Origin: Chitinilyticum litopenaei DSM 21440
Lineage (GTDB): Bacteria; Pseudomonadota; Gammaproteobacteria; Burkholderiales; Chitinibacteraceae
Direction: 5' to 3'
Assembly: GCF_000428145.1 (NCBI RefSeq)
Contig: NZ_KE386629.1
Location: forward strand, 146,986-210,985
DNA length: 64,000 nt
The translations under genes were made by a program, and so were the position numbers. The first letter of the stretch is position 1. The number at the start of each line of letters is the position of its first letter. Under the pieces are notes generated by a model that was not told the origin of the DNA, did not search any database, and saw nothing but the letters and a program-made list of their open reading frames with translations. Shown piece by piece: positions 32,725 through 42,140 of the stretch.

Positions 32725-34452
32725 ATGAGTATTACCTTGCATGGAATCGGAATCGGGGGGGGCATAGCCATCGGGCGCGCCCATCTGGTGACGCATGCCG
32801 ACATCGAGGTTGTGCATTACCAGCTGACGCCGGAGGAGGTTCCGCGCGAGCAGGCCCGCTTCGATGAGGCCATCCGCACGACCCGCAAGGACATGGAAAC
32901 GCTGTGGGGCAGCATTCCGGAAAATGCGCCGGCAGAACTGGGCGCCTTCCTGTCGCTGCACATCATGCTGCTCAACGACCATACGCTGTCGCGCGAGCCG
33001 CGCCAGATCATCGAAACCCAGCGCTGCAATGCCGAGTGGGCGCTCAGTCAGCAGCTGGAAATCCTGCTCGCCCAGTTCGACGAGATCGAGGAAGAATACC
33101 TGCGCGAGCGTCGCTCGGATGTCGAGCAGGTGGCGCAGCGCATTTTCAAGGCGCTGGCCGGTTACGATGCATCCAGCCACACCCCGGTTTCGGCGGGTGA
33201 AAACACCATTCTGGTCGCACACGACCTCAGCCCGGCCGATATGGTGTTGTTCAAGGATACGGCCTATCTGGCTTTCATTACCGATGTTGGCGGCCCGACC
33301 TCCCACACCGCCATCCTGGCGCGCAGCCTGGATTTGCCCTCTGTGCTGGCACTGCGCCATGCCCGCGAGCTGATTGACGAGGATGAGCTGATCATCGTCG
33401 ACGGCATCCATGGCGTGGTGATTGTCGATCCGGACGAAAGCATCCTTGCCGAATACCGTGCCCGCCAGCAGGACTGGCAGGTCAAGCAACTGGCGCTGCA
33501 GGATATCCGCAGCCGCCCGGCCATCACGGCAGACGGGGTTGATGTCGAGCTGTTCGCCAATATCGAGCTGCCGGAAGACTGCGAGCTGTCGCTGCAAAAT
33601 GGTGCGGCTGGCGTGGGGCTGTTCCGTTCGGAATTCCTGTTCCTGCGTGAAGACGATCTTCCCACCGAAGAAGAGCAGTATCAGGCCTATCGTCAGGTGG
33701 CCGAAGCCATGCAGGGGCAGCCGGTCATCATTCGCACGCTGGATCTTGGCAAGGACAAGATTCCGAAATGGCAGGAAGAAAGCGATGCCCCCAATCCGGC
33801 GCTCGGCCTGACGGGCATTCGGCTGTGCATGGCCGAGCCGCAGCTGTTTCGTACCCAGCTGCGCGCCTTGCTGCGTGCTTCGGCGCACGGCAAGATCAAG
33901 CTGCTGTTGCCCATGCTGTCACACATCGCCGAAGTCAGACAGACTCGCCGCCACCTGGAAGAGGTCAAAACCCAGCTGCGTGAAGAAGGGCTGCCCTTTG
34001 ATGAGCAGATCGAGCTTGGCGGCATGATCGAGGTGCCCGCTGCCGCAGTGGCCGTCGCGCATTTCCTTGAGCATCTCGATTTCATTTCGATCGGCACGAA
34101 TGACCTGATTCAGTATTCGCTGGCCGTGGATCGCAACGACGACGCGGTGTCACATCTTTACGATCCCTTGCACCCGGCCGTCATGCAATTGCTGCGGCAT
34201 ATCATTTCAACGGCTGATCGTGTGGGCAAGCCGGTTTCCATGTGCGGCGAAATGGCCGGGGACCCGCAGCTGACCCGACTGTTGCTGGGGCTGGGCCTCA
34301 GGCGTTTTTCGATGCTGCCCATCCAGTTGCTGAAGGTTAAGCAGCAATTGCTGGGTGCCGACCTGCAGCATCAGCAGGCCGTGATAGGCCAGATGCTGGA
34401 AGCTTCCGACCCTGATGTGTTGCGTGAGCTTCTGCGGCAGCTCAATCAATAG
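32725..34452 (+). CDS. ptsI: PTS enzyme I (phosphoenolpyruvate-protein phosphotransferase)
   Basis: 575 residues from ATG 32725, preceded by AGGAGGAGAAGG. Autophosphorylates from PEP and passes phosphate to HPr. Active-site His in G-G-P-T-S-H-T-A-I-L-A-R-S. PEP-binding barrel motifs include G-V-G-L-F-R-S-E-F-L-F, S-I-G-T-N-D-L-I-Q-Y and the Cys in S-M-C-G-E-M-A-G-D. Length equals that of E. coli EI (575). Confidence 0.97.
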   Translation: MSITLHGIGIGGGIAIGRAHLVTHADIEVVHYQLTPEEVPREQARFDEAIRTTRKDMETLWGSIPENAPAELGAFLSLHIMLLNDHTLSREPRQIIETQRCNAEWALSQQLEILLAQFDEIEEEYLRERRSDVEQVAQRIFKALAGYDASSHTPVSAGENTILVAHDLSPADMVLFKDTAYLAFITDVGGPTSHTAILARSLDLPSVLALRHARELIDEDELIIVDGIHGVVIVDPDESILAEYRARQQDWQVKQLALQDIRSRPAITADGVDVELFANIELPEDCELSLQNGAAGVGLFRSEFLFLREDDLPTEEEQYQAYRQVAEAMQGQPVIIRTLDLGKDKIPKWQEESDAPNPALGLTGIRLCMAEPQLFRTQLRALLRASAHGKIKLLLPMLSHIAEVRQTRRHLEEVKTQLREEGLPFDEQIELGGMIEVPAAAVAVAHFLEHLDFISIGTNDLIQYSLAVDRNDDAVSHLYDPLHPAVMQLLRHIISTADRVGKPVSMCGEMAGDPQLTRLLLGLGLRRFSMLPIQLLKVKQQLLGADLQHQQAVIGQMLEASDPDVLRELLRQLNQ

Positions 34453-34521
34453 TCCGGGTTTTATCCGGCCGCAACAATCGCAGTGGCATACACTGCCTGT
34501 ATCAGCACGCATATCCGAGCC

Positions 34522-36144
34522 ATGAATACAGGATCAGATTACGCCGACATTGATGCGCTTCTTGCGAGAGCCCGCGAGATGTATGCGCTTGATTGTGCCG
34601 TCACGCTTGATGTGGCCAAAACTGCGGTGCAAAAGTCGCTCGACTGTGGCTATGTGGCGGGTGAAGCACAAGGCTTGCTCTGGTGGGGGCGCTCTCTGTG
34701 GATACTGGTCAGCCCCAAAGAGGCCTTGTCCCTGTTGCGCAAGGCTTTGCGTCTGGCGCGGCAGCTGGACGAGCCGAGGCTGCAGGCCGAATGTCATGAC
34801 GCCCTGGCGAATTGCCAGCAGATGCTGGGCAATGCGCGCAAGGCATTTACTTCGTGGGCCGATAGTCTGGAGCTTGCGCTTGTCATTGATGCTGGCGATC
34901 TTTGCATCGAAGCCTTGAACGGTCTGGGTAATCTGTATGTCATTCACGACGATCATCAGACGGCATTTCACTATCACGCGCTGGCGGTTGAATTTGCCCC
35001 ATTTGTCGATGACCCCGACATTCGTTGCAAGGCCTTTCTGCATCTGGCGGCAGACCTGATCAAATTGCAGCAGCATGAGCTGGCAATCGGCATGTTGCTG
35101 CGTGCGGAACAATCGCTGGTCTTGCCGCGTCGCCAAAACTGGCAGGCGGAAATTTATGCCTATCTGGGCAATATTGCTGCGAGCAAGGGCGATACCCGCG
35201 AGGCGGAACGACATCTGCTGGCGGCGCACCGGATCAATCTGGCGGCAGGATTGTTCTGGGGGCAGGCGGTCAATCTGCTGGGACTGGGCAAGCTCAAATT
35301 GCAGCTTGGCGAGCATGAGGCGGCAAACCATTTCTTGCTGCAGGGGGTCGAGCTCGCAGAGCGTTTCAATGCCGGAAACCTGCTGATGCAGATGCATGAG
35401 CAGTTGTATCAGTCCTATGAAGCCCTGGGCGATCATGCGCGTGCGGTCATGCATCACATCGGTTACCACACACACTTTCTGCAACTGGCGCAACAGGATT
35501 CCAGCCGGCAATTGCAGAGCCTCTCGGCGCGGCGCCTGCATCATATTGAAATGCGGCTCAAGCTGCTGGGCTCGGAAATGGAAATCAGCCAGTTGCGCAG
35601 GCAATCCGATGCCGGGCGCAAGCGACTCGCCTGGCTGGAAAGTGCGGCTTATCAGGATGGCTTGACTGGTGCCTACAATCGCCGGGTGATGGATGAACGC
35701 GTGCCGCAGCTGATTGCCCACGCTCAGCAATCGCTCTCGCCAATCAGTGCGCTGCTGCTCGATTTCGATCATTTCAAGCAGATCAACGATCAGCATTCTC
35801 ATTTGCTTGGTGATCAGGTTCTGCAAATGGGTTGCAAGCTTTTTCTTGCCCAGTGTCGGGATGGTGACTTGCTGGTGCGTTTTGGCGGCGAGGAGTTCCT
35901 GCTTTTCCTGCCAGGCGTGGCCATCGAGGTGGCGAGCAAGATCGCGGAGCGCATCTGTACGGCATTGCCCAAACTGGACTGGGCAGCGTTGCAACCCGGC
36001 CTCGCGGTGACCGTCAGTATTGGCGTCGGGCAACTGCAGGCCGATGAAACGGTGGCTGACTGGCTGCAGCGCATTGATCAGGCCCTGTATGCCGCGAAAC
36101 GCGGGGGCCGCAACCGTGTCTGCCTTGCCGGGGAGGCGCCATGA
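34522..36144 (+). CDS. Diguanylate cyclase with N-terminal TPR region
   Basis: 540 residues from M-N-T-G-S-D-Y-A-D-I-D (34522). Residues about 20-350 are tetratricopeptide-like helical repeats (for example A-L-N-G-L-G-N-L-Y-V-I-H-D-D-H-Q-T-A-F), followed by a coiled segment and a GGDEF domain (about 375-540). The active site is R-F-G-G-E-E-F (G455-F459), and an intact inhibitory site R-x-x-D (R-D-G-D) lies exactly five residues before it. So it should make cyclic di-GMP and be feedback-inhibited. No membrane segment, so cytoplasmic. Its stop overlaps the start of a TPR-only relative (ATGA). Confidence 0.93.
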   Translation: MNTGSDYADIDALLARAREMYALDCAVTLDVAKTAVQKSLDCGYVAGEAQGLLWWGRSLWILVSPKEALSLLRKALRLARQLDEPRLQAECHDALANCQQMLGNARKAFTSWADSLELALVIDAGDLCIEALNGLGNLYVIHDDHQTAFHYHALAVEFAPFVDDPDIRCKAFLHLAADLIKLQQHELAIGMLLRAEQSLVLPRRQNWQAEIYAYLGNIAASKGDTREAERHLLAAHRINLAAGLFWGQAVNLLGLGKLKLQLGEHEAANHFLLQGVELAERFNAGNLLMQMHEQLYQSYEALGDHARAVMHHIGYHTHFLQLAQQDSSRQLQSLSARRLHHIEMRLKLLGSEMEISQLRRQSDAGRKRLAWLESAAYQDGLTGAYNRRVMDERVPQLIAHAQQSLSPISALLLDFDHFKQINDQHSHLLGDQVLQMGCKLFLAQCRDGDLLVRFGGEEFLLFLPGVAIEVASKIAERICTALPKLDWAALQPGLAVTVSIGVGQLQADETVADWLQRIDQALYAAKRGGRNRVCLAGEAP

Positions 36145-37250
36145 TGACCTCCGCATTGCCCGAGGACATCGCCGGGCAAGTAGCAGCGCTGCTGGCAAAT
36201 GAGCGCAAGCCCAGCCCGGAGTTGGCGCAGGAAGTCCGGCGCCTCATCCTGCGTGTGCGCCCTCAGCTGGACAAATCGACCCTGTTGCAGCTGCTGCAAC
36301 TGCTGGCCCGGATTCACTACCATCTTTTTGACTACCAGCAAGCGCTGAAAAGCCTCGGGGATGCGGTCCGGCATGCCGGCAAGGAAGGCATGAGCACGGA
36401 AGTGCCTGCGCTGCTGCTGTTTGAAGGCCAGATTCATTATTCGGCCGGCGCTTATTTCCGGGCGCTCGAAGTGTGGCTGAAGGTGCTCGAGGAAGCCAGC
36501 GAGCTTGCCGATTACGAGCGCTGCGCCCAGGCCTATGTCGGGATTGGCAAGGTCTATTTTGTCTTTGATGATTTTCATAATGCCCGCAAATTTCACCTGC
36601 TGGCGCTGGAACTCGCCCAGTCCCTGGGTAATTACCCCCTGCTGTGTGAAATCGAGATCAACCTGTCGGCCGATTACTACCGCCTGCATGAGGGCGAGGC
36701 TGCGCATGAAGCCATCGCCTCGGCCATCAATCTGATGGCTCGTCATCGCATCGTGAATCCGGTCTGGGAGGGGGAAATCGCTGCTTATCAGGGGCTGCTG
36801 CTCTTTGAGGCCGGCGAGCTGGATCGCGCCGAGGCTTTTTTGCTGCGTGCCTTTGAAATCCATCACCGGCATGACAGCCATTGGGGGCAGGTTAACGATC
36901 TGCTTGCGCTGGGGCGCTTGTATCTGGCACGCGGTGAGAATGGCAAGGCCAGCGCCAGTCTGAAGCAGGCCGCCCAGTTGCAGGAGGCCGGCAATCTGGC
37001 GAGCCTGCAAATCCAGATTGAAGAGCTGCTGGCCGGCTTGCTGGTTGAAGAGGGTGATTATGCCGGGGCGCTGGCCCGCTACAAGAAACTGCAGGCCTTG
37101 CAAGCCGAGCAGTTCGCCAGGGATGGCACCAGTTTTCGCATCAGCAAGCGCAATCAGCAGCGCATCAAGCAGCTTGAATATCAGCTGCAGCTGAGCAAGA
37201 TTCGTCTGCAGTCGCCTCCTGCAGCATGGCGGGACGCTACCGAAGTCTGA
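36141..37250 (+). CDS. TPR protein related to the N-terminal half of the adjacent diguanylate cyclase
   Basis: 369 residues, overlapping the previous gene by 4 bp (ATGA). TPR-like repeats run from about 40 to 320 (A-Y-V-G-I-G-K-V-Y-F-V-F-D-D-F-H-N-A-R-K-F-H and others), then a basic tail likely to be a coiled coil (I-S-K-R-N-Q-Q-R-I-K-Q-L-E-Y-Q-L). The repeats A-A-Y-x-G, G-Q-V-N-D-L-L-A-L-G-R-L-Y-L and the coiled end parallel the neighbour's TPR and pre-GGDEF linker, but there is no GGDEF domain. It may partner with or titrate the cyclase. Function inferred from context only. Confidence 0.85.
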   Translation: MMTSALPEDIAGQVAALLANERKPSPELAQEVRRLILRVRPQLDKSTLLQLLQLLARIHYHLFDYQQALKSLGDAVRHAGKEGMSTEVPALLLFEGQIHYSAGAYFRALEVWLKVLEEASELADYERCAQAYVGIGKVYFVFDDFHNARKFHLLALELAQSLGNYPLLCEIEINLSADYYRLHEGEAAHEAIASAINLMARHRIVNPVWEGEIAAYQGLLLFEAGELDRAEAFLLRAFEIHHRHDSHWGQVNDLLALGRLYLARGENGKASASLKQAAQLQEAGNLASLQIQIEELLAGLLVEEGDYAGALARYKKLQALQAEQFARDGTSFRISKRNQQRIKQLEYQLQLSKIRLQSPPAAWRDATEV

Positions 37251-37293
37251 TTCGGCTCAGTATACTCGGGCGCTTTGCCGTTCTGGACTAGCC

Positions 37294-37959
37294 ATGAGCC
37301 GATCTACCCTGGCAATTACCGATCTGCTGGAAGACTACCTGCGCAGCAATACCCTGCGCGAATCGCCCATTCTGGCTGAATTGCGTGCGGAAACCGCGTC
37401 GCATCGTCTGGCCAAAATGCAGCTTGCCCCGGAGCAGGGCGCGTTGTTGACGCTGCTGCTGCGCCTGATCGGCGCGCGCCGTTATCTCGAAGTAGGTGTG
37501 TTCACAGGTTACAGCTCGCTGACAGCTGCACTCGCCATGGGCGAGGGCAGTCAGGTCGTGGCTTGTGACGCCAGCGAAGAATTCACGCGGATTGCCAGGG
37601 CCTACTGGCACAAGGCGGGGGTTGATGATCGTATCGAGTTGCGTTTGCAGGATGCCCTGAAGTCGCTGGACGCATTGCTGGCTGAGGGCTTGGCTGGTAC
37701 GTTTGACTGTCTGTTCATTGATGCGGACAAGCCTGCCTATCCGGCTTATTACGAACGCGGCCTGCAACTGGTGCGCCAGGGCGGGTTGATCGTTCTCGAC
37801 AATATGCTGCTTGGCGGCCGTGTCGTGAGTCCGGAGCCCGGCGAGCCGGCCGGCGTGCGTGTGGTGCGGCAGCTCAATCGCAACCTGCGTGATGACGAGC
37901 GCGTCGAGTGCTGCCTCTTGCCGGTGGGTGACGGGCTGACCTTGCTGGTGAAGCGATAA
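37294..37959 (+). CDS. Class I SAM-dependent O-methyltransferase (CCoAOMT-like)
   Basis: 221 residues. Resembles the caffeoyl-CoA O-methyltransferase-like family common in bacteria: E-V-G-V-F-T-G-Y-S-S-L-T-A-A-L-A (SAM motif), A-C-D-A-S-E-E-F-T, D-C-L-F-I-D-A-D-K (metal and substrate site), I-V-L-D-N-M-L-L-G-G-R-V. Methylates a catechol-like or small hydroxyl substrate; the natural substrate is unknown. It ends 41 bp before the end of the convergent pilin cluster. Confidence 0.92.
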   Translation: MSRSTLAITDLLEDYLRSNTLRESPILAELRAETASHRLAKMQLAPEQGALLTLLLRLIGARRYLEVGVFTGYSSLTAALAMGEGSQVVACDASEEFTRIARAYWHKAGVDDRIELRLQDALKSLDALLAEGLAGTFDCLFIDADKPAYPAYYERGLQLVRQGGLIVLDNMLLGGRVVSPEPGEPAGVRVVRQLNRNLRDDERVECCLLPVGDGLTLLVKR

Positions 37960-38000
37960 CTGCAGCCCGTCGATGGTTGCGGCAGGCTGCAGTCACAAGC

Positions 38001-40073
38001 CTATTGGCATGCTCCCTGATCAGACCACCAGCTTGGATTTTGGTCTGGCCTATTTCCTTTGTTGCCATTTTGCAAGCTTCTGTAATTCTTTCCGCTATAG
38101 CTAACTTGGGCATTTAATGAGTACGTCGTCCCATTGTTGTACCCAGTTGCATAGCAGGTTTGATAAGCGCACGTGCTGCCAGAATTTAATGTCCAGACAT
38201 CTTGTGCCGAACATGTGAAGCTAGCGTTTCCAGTATTTGGAGCTGTTGCTGTTACGGAGTTGGTTGAGTTATAAAGGCCACTGGCAACTGTTCCGCTGCA
38301 GGTTTTTCCGCCCACTGTCCAGTCCTTTGTTTGAGACGAACAGGTTACTTGAGTGCAAGAAGCTGTACCCTGATTGACGGTCCAAGTGTTACTTGCCGAG
38401 CATGTGAAGCTTGCTGTGCCTGTGAATGCACCGGTTGAATTTGCTGTGCGAGTATCATTCACAGAGCCTGCCGCCACTGATCCGCTGCAGGTCGAGCTAC
38501 CTACTGTCCAAGTCGGGCTTGCTGCCGCACATGTTACTGCAGGCGTGGGTGATGGTGTTGGCGTTACCGTGGTGTCACCATGGCAGACGCCTGCGTTAAG
38601 TACTGAGAAGCTGGAGGGTGAAACGCATCCCACCTTCCACAAGCTGCTGTTGCCAGCCGGACTATTGCTGTTGTTATTGTCATTGTTGCTGGATGTGTGA
38701 GCCTGTTTGGCAAAGTAAATCACGCCCGTGAAGTTGGTATTGTTGCTGTTTTCATAACAGACACGGGCAGCGTTCGCATATGCCGTGCTGGTTGCCCAGC
38801 GTGGATCGCTGGTCGTGCACGGCACTACCTCTTCCCAGTGTGTTCCCAGCAAGGTGGTCGGCGGGTAGATAAAGGCCGAAGTGTGTGTTTGCACAGCGAC
38901 GTAAATTTTCCCAAGGTAGCAGACTTGTGTTTTGCTGTTGTAGTTTACCGTCCCGGTCCAGTCAGGGCGTGTCGGCGAGCAGTCGGTGCCAGGGTCGGAG
39001 CCTGCATTCGTGCCGACGATCAGGTTAGTGTTTGCCTTGACAGGAGGGGTGCTGACGTCGGAATCATCATCTACTGCCGCGGACTGCGGAACGGTTTCAC
39101 TGTCGCTTCCCACTGAGTTCAAATTGCCGCCTTGTGCCTTGAAACATTCGGCAATCAAAGTGACGCTGTTGTTGGCAATTGCACAGGAATATTCGCCCCA
39201 GAGAATATATTTGCCACTGTATCGATAGTATTTGGTCTGTCCTTGTTCCGTGACCGCTGCGCAATCGGCATATTGTGTTGCTGAACTGCATTCAACCCTT
39301 ACGGTTAAGCCTGAAATGGTGTCAAGGCTGCATTTGACGCCATTCTGGTTTGTGGGGGTGGTATTCAGTGTGCATTGACCATGAACAGCGCCATCATTTT
39401 CCCAGCGCACGATACCATCGACATAATATCTAACCTTTACCCAGATTGGTGAGCCATCCACCGGCTGATTGTTTGTGTTGCTGGTTGTGCCGCCATTGCT
39501 GTCGCAGCCAGTGCAGATCCATTGTTCCTTGACGCCTTGGTCATTGGGGTGCGTTACAATTGCATCTTTGCGGTAGTTGGTGCCAGATTTCCAATCTTCA
39601 ATATTGGTGCTCGGGCCAACCCTCTTTCCACCGGTTGGATCTCCCGCTGCAAGATCGAGTGCATTTTTCGGTGCCACGGTCCCCAGAAACGATATCAGGT
39701 TTATGGATTGAGATGCACCAAATCTATCGGTCCAGTTGACGGCTACGCTTGCCCGGCGCAGCGCTGTGTTTTCCGGACAGGTAATGCTGGTGCTGCGAAC
39801 GTAATTCTCTGCGATGCCGCTGGCATTGGAGCCATAGATGTCGCTTTTCGATTCGGTGGTGGACGTATCGCATGCGGGAACAGTTTGGCGCAGTTCTTCA
39901 ATTCGCTCCTTGGCCAACAATAGCGCCTCGGATTGCGATTTGCTCTGCCCCGCCATGCCGAGCATTACTGCATGCAGTTTGGCTAAAGCCAGCATTCCGG
40001 TGGCCAGTATGGCCACACTGACCATGATTTCTATCAGGCTGATCCCGGCCTGCCGAGCAATGGATTGTTTCAT
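38001..40073 (-). CDS. Large PilV-like minor pilin with chitin-binding-like modules
   Basis: 690 residues, far longer than usual PilV (about 150-200). Prepilin leader cut after G10: I-S-L-I-E-I-M-V-S-V-A-I-L-A-T-G-M-L-A-L, with Glu at +5 as PilD substrates need. After the pilin part (to about 135) come modules with the W-x-(S/G)-x-x-x-Y-x-x-x-x-x-V-x-Y-x-G-x-x-Y ... W pattern of carbohydrate-binding module 5/12: about 159-211, 370-419, 424-483 and the C-terminal 640-690 (Y-S-L-N-A-Q-V-S-Y-S-G-K-N-Y-R-S-L). Two Cys-rich repeats of about 60 residues (514-574, 578-640: W-T-V-G-x-x-T-C-S-G ... F-T-C-S-A) precede the last one. Likely a pilus-tip adhesin. Last gene of the cluster. AT-richer than its surroundings. 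Confidence 0.82.
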   Translation of the reverse strand: MKQSIARQAGISLIEIMVSVAILATGMLALAKLHAVMLGMAGQSKSQSEALLLAKERIEELRQTVPACDTSTTESKSDIYGSNASGIAENYVRSTSITCPENTALRRASVAVNWTDRFGASQSINLISFLGTVAPKNALDLAAGDPTGGKRVGPSTNIEDWKSGTNYRKDAIVTHPNDQGVKEQWICTGCDSNGGTTSNTNNQPVDGSPIWVKVRYYVDGIVRWENDGAVHGQCTLNTTPTNQNGVKCSLDTISGLTVRVECSSATQYADCAAVTEQGQTKYYRYSGKYILWGEYSCAIANNSVTLIAECFKAQGGNLNSVGSDSETVPQSAAVDDDSDVSTPPVKANTNLIVGTNAGSDPGTDCSPTRPDWTGTVNYNSKTQVCYLGKIYVAVQTHTSAFIYPPTTLLGTHWEEVVPCTTSDPRWATSTAYANAARVCYENSNNTNFTGVIYFAKQAHTSSNNDNNNSNSPAGNSSLWKVGCVSPSSFSVLNAGVCHGDTTVTPTPSPTPAVTCAAASPTWTVGSSTCSGSVAAGSVNDTRTANSTGAFTGTASFTCSASNTWTVNQGTASCTQVTCSSQTKDWTVGGKTCSGTVASGLYNSTNSVTATAPNTGNASFTCSAQDVWTLNSGSTCAYQTCYATGYNNGTTYSLNAQVSYSGKNYRSLQNGNKGNRPDQNPSWWSDQGACQ

Positions 40074-40084
40074 GATGACTCTCC

Positions 40085-41338
40085 TTACCAGTCGCGCCAG
40101 GAGCCGGCGGCGCGGGCGTAGCCGTCAGCTTTACGGTTAAGGTTGTTGAAAATATCAGGGTTGTAACGAACCTTATTGTTGCCATTGCCAAAAGCGGTTG
40201 AGCCATCGTTCACGAGGGTCCCCTCAACGGTCAGGTTGCCACTGATGCTGACGGAGCCGATCACATGAACAATGCCATAAATTGTTACATTCCCATTGAG
40301 ACTCAAAGTCCCGTTGACGACGAGCACAACAGGGTTTTCTGGGGAGCCATACGTATTATTGCCGTTTACTGAGAACGTGCCTGTTGACCAGAAAACCGGG
40401 CCGTTGCTGGTATTGTTGGCTTGGGCTTCGGTAGGAAACTGATTGCCCATCTTGGTTGTGCTTGAGCTGTTGTAAAGAGTCTGAGAGTCGACCCCATACA
40501 AATACTCAAACAGCGGAAAGCTGCCGGGACTGGTGGTTGGGTCGGCACCAGGTGTGCCCTGCATGGTCGCAAGCCCGCCATCCCGGTCAAATCCACTGCC
40601 ATATGTGCCCTTGCCATTGGTTGAGTAGCAATTTTGCCCCTGCCAGTTATTTGGTGAATTGGTCAAATCCAATCCGGCGTGAACGGCGTAGCCGCTTCCC
40701 GAGCTGTTTTCCACACAGGTGGAGCCGCCAAGCGAAACATTTCCGACTGCCAAAATGGCGTCGGACGGGAAGCTTCTGAAAAGGGCGCTCTTGCCGACCA
40801 GGCTGACATTCTGTGCGGTAACGCTGCAAGTTGCTGAGGCGGTCAGATCCGAGCAGTTCGTATATCCGATCGCTTCAATTCTGATCAGCGAGCTTGCATC
40901 GACGGAGCTTGCTGTAGCTGTTGGTGTTAGTGAACAGGGGGTTGTCAACGAGGCGCCAGAGCGGCAAACCCGAACCTCGTAAATCGAGCCATAGCGGCGA
41001 TCATTGCCACTGCTTACCGCAGAACTTGCAACGTAGGTGACGATTGCACCTGCGGCATTATTGTCAATGGTTGCCAGCATTTGTGCTTTGGCAGCGCTGG
41101 AGGCGCTCCAGCCGGATACGTAAGACGCCTGGCTTGCATTAAGCAAAGCCAGCATGGTTTCACTGCCAGCTTCTGCCGCTTCCCTGGCTATTTCCACGCG
41201 GTTCATCTGTCGAACCATGGAGATTTCGGTGAGGCTGGTGCGATGGACATAGACCAGAACCAGACTGGTAAGTACCAGAGAAAGAACCGCTGCAATCAGA
41301 GTAAATGCGCCGCGCTGCCGAAAATTGATGGTTCTCAT
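40085..41338 (-). CDS. PilX-like minor pilin with beta-helix-like tail
   Basis: 417 residues. N-terminus R-Q-R-G-A-F-T-L-I-A-A-V-L-S-L-V-L-T-S-L: a prepilin-type leader, hydrophobic helix, no Glu5, as in PilX. The helix is followed by A-R-E-A-A-E-A-G-S-E-T-M-L-A. Near the C-terminus, V-V-L-V-V-N-G-T-L-S-L-N-G-N-V-T-I-Y-G-I-V ... V-S-I-S-G-N-L-T-V-E-G forms bactofilin-like short repeats expected to fold as a beta-solenoid. Between the PilW-like and PilV-like genes, with 11-bp and 10-bp gaps, so one operon. Confidence 0.8.
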   Translation of the reverse strand: MRTINFRQRGAFTLIAAVLSLVLTSLVLVYVHRTSLTEISMVRQMNRVEIAREAAEAGSETMLALLNASQASYVSGWSASSAAKAQMLATIDNNAAGAIVTYVASSAVSSGNDRRYGSIYEVRVCRSGASLTTPCSLTPTATASSVDASSLIRIEAIGYTNCSDLTASATCSVTAQNVSLVGKSALFRSFPSDAILAVGNVSLGGSTCVENSSGSGYAVHAGLDLTNSPNNWQGQNCYSTNGKGTYGSGFDRDGGLATMQGTPGADPTTSPGSFPLFEYLYGVDSQTLYNSSSTTKMGNQFPTEAQANNTSNGPVFWSTGTFSVNGNNTYGSPENPVVLVVNGTLSLNGNVTIYGIVHVIGSVSISGNLTVEGTLVNDGSTAFGNGNNKVRYNPDIFNNLNRKADGYARAAGSWRDW

Positions 41339-41348
41339 GATTGGTACC

Positions 41349-42131
41349 TCAAGAACAACTTGCTGCGGTTGACGAAGATGGGGCGTTCTTGCGCTGACTA
41401 TTGCGCAGCTTGACTGTTTCGATCATGTTCTTTTGCACACTGGGTGCTCTGGGGTGTTCCGCCATCATTGATATTTGAACTTGCCAGCTGCAAATCACGG
41501 GGTTACCTGCAACCGCAGGGCTAGGGCTGATACTGGAGCTGACAACAAAATGCAATGAAGTGATTGTCATTCGGGTTGGGTCCGTCAGTGCTTCCCATTC
41601 GGACGACAGACCTGTGCCTGTGGAATTGTCTGCTGTGCAATTATGTGCGCTATTCCCGCCGCGATGAATCATCAGTACACCGTTGCGGAGGGCAAAACCA
41701 AAGCGGTTTTTGTCGGCGGCTGCCGTGCCTGGATTCAGGTGATCATTGTCGCGATCATAACCATAGAGAATGCAATTGGTGTTGCTAGTCGCTGCTGAGC
41801 TGGTGTTAGAATTTCGAGTGAGGCTCTGTGGTGAAATTGTTCCGGTATTCAAGGCCTTCCCATTAAAGCCACTGATGTTGTAATAAGGGCTGGCTGCAGT
41901 TGGGGCGCTTGCTGAGCCGGCAAAGTAGCCGGCTCGGCGCAAATCACTGACTACCAAATCCATCGCTTCTCTCATGTCTTGGTTGAGTGCAATGGCTCTG
42001 CGTGTATCTTGGCTGCTTCGAATTTGATCGCTAAGCATGGTGCCTAAGGCCATAAGGACAAGCATGCCCATTGCTACAGCAACCATTAGCTCGATCAGGG
42101 TGAAACCGTTTGGGTGCAGAGGGGTTTTCAT
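41349..42131 (-). CDS. PilW-like minor pilin
   Basis: 260 residues. Leader M-K-T-P-L-H-P-N-G then F-T-L-I-E-L-M-V-A-V-A-M-G-M-L-V-L-M-A-L, a standard type IV prepilin helix with Glu5. The S-Q-D-T-R-R-A-I-A-L-N-Q-D-M-R-E-A-M-D-L-V-V-S-D-L-R-R-A-G-Y-F segment is typical of PilW. Prepilin peptidase target; helps prime pilus assembly with PilV, PilX and FimT/U. Between the FimT-like and PilX-like genes. Confidence 0.88.
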   Translation of the reverse strand: MKTPLHPNGFTLIELMVAVAMGMLVLMALGTMLSDQIRSSQDTRRAIALNQDMREAMDLVVSDLRRAGYFAGSASAPTAASPYYNISGFNGKALNTGTISPQSLTRNSNTSSAATSNTNCILYGYDRDNDHLNPGTAAADKNRFGFALRNGVLMIHRGGNSAHNCTADNSTGTGLSSEWEALTDPTRMTITSLHFVVSSSISPSPAVAGNPVICSWQVQISMMAEHPRAPSVQKNMIETVKLRNSQRKNAPSSSTAASCS

Positions 42132-42140
42132 GGCAATGTC

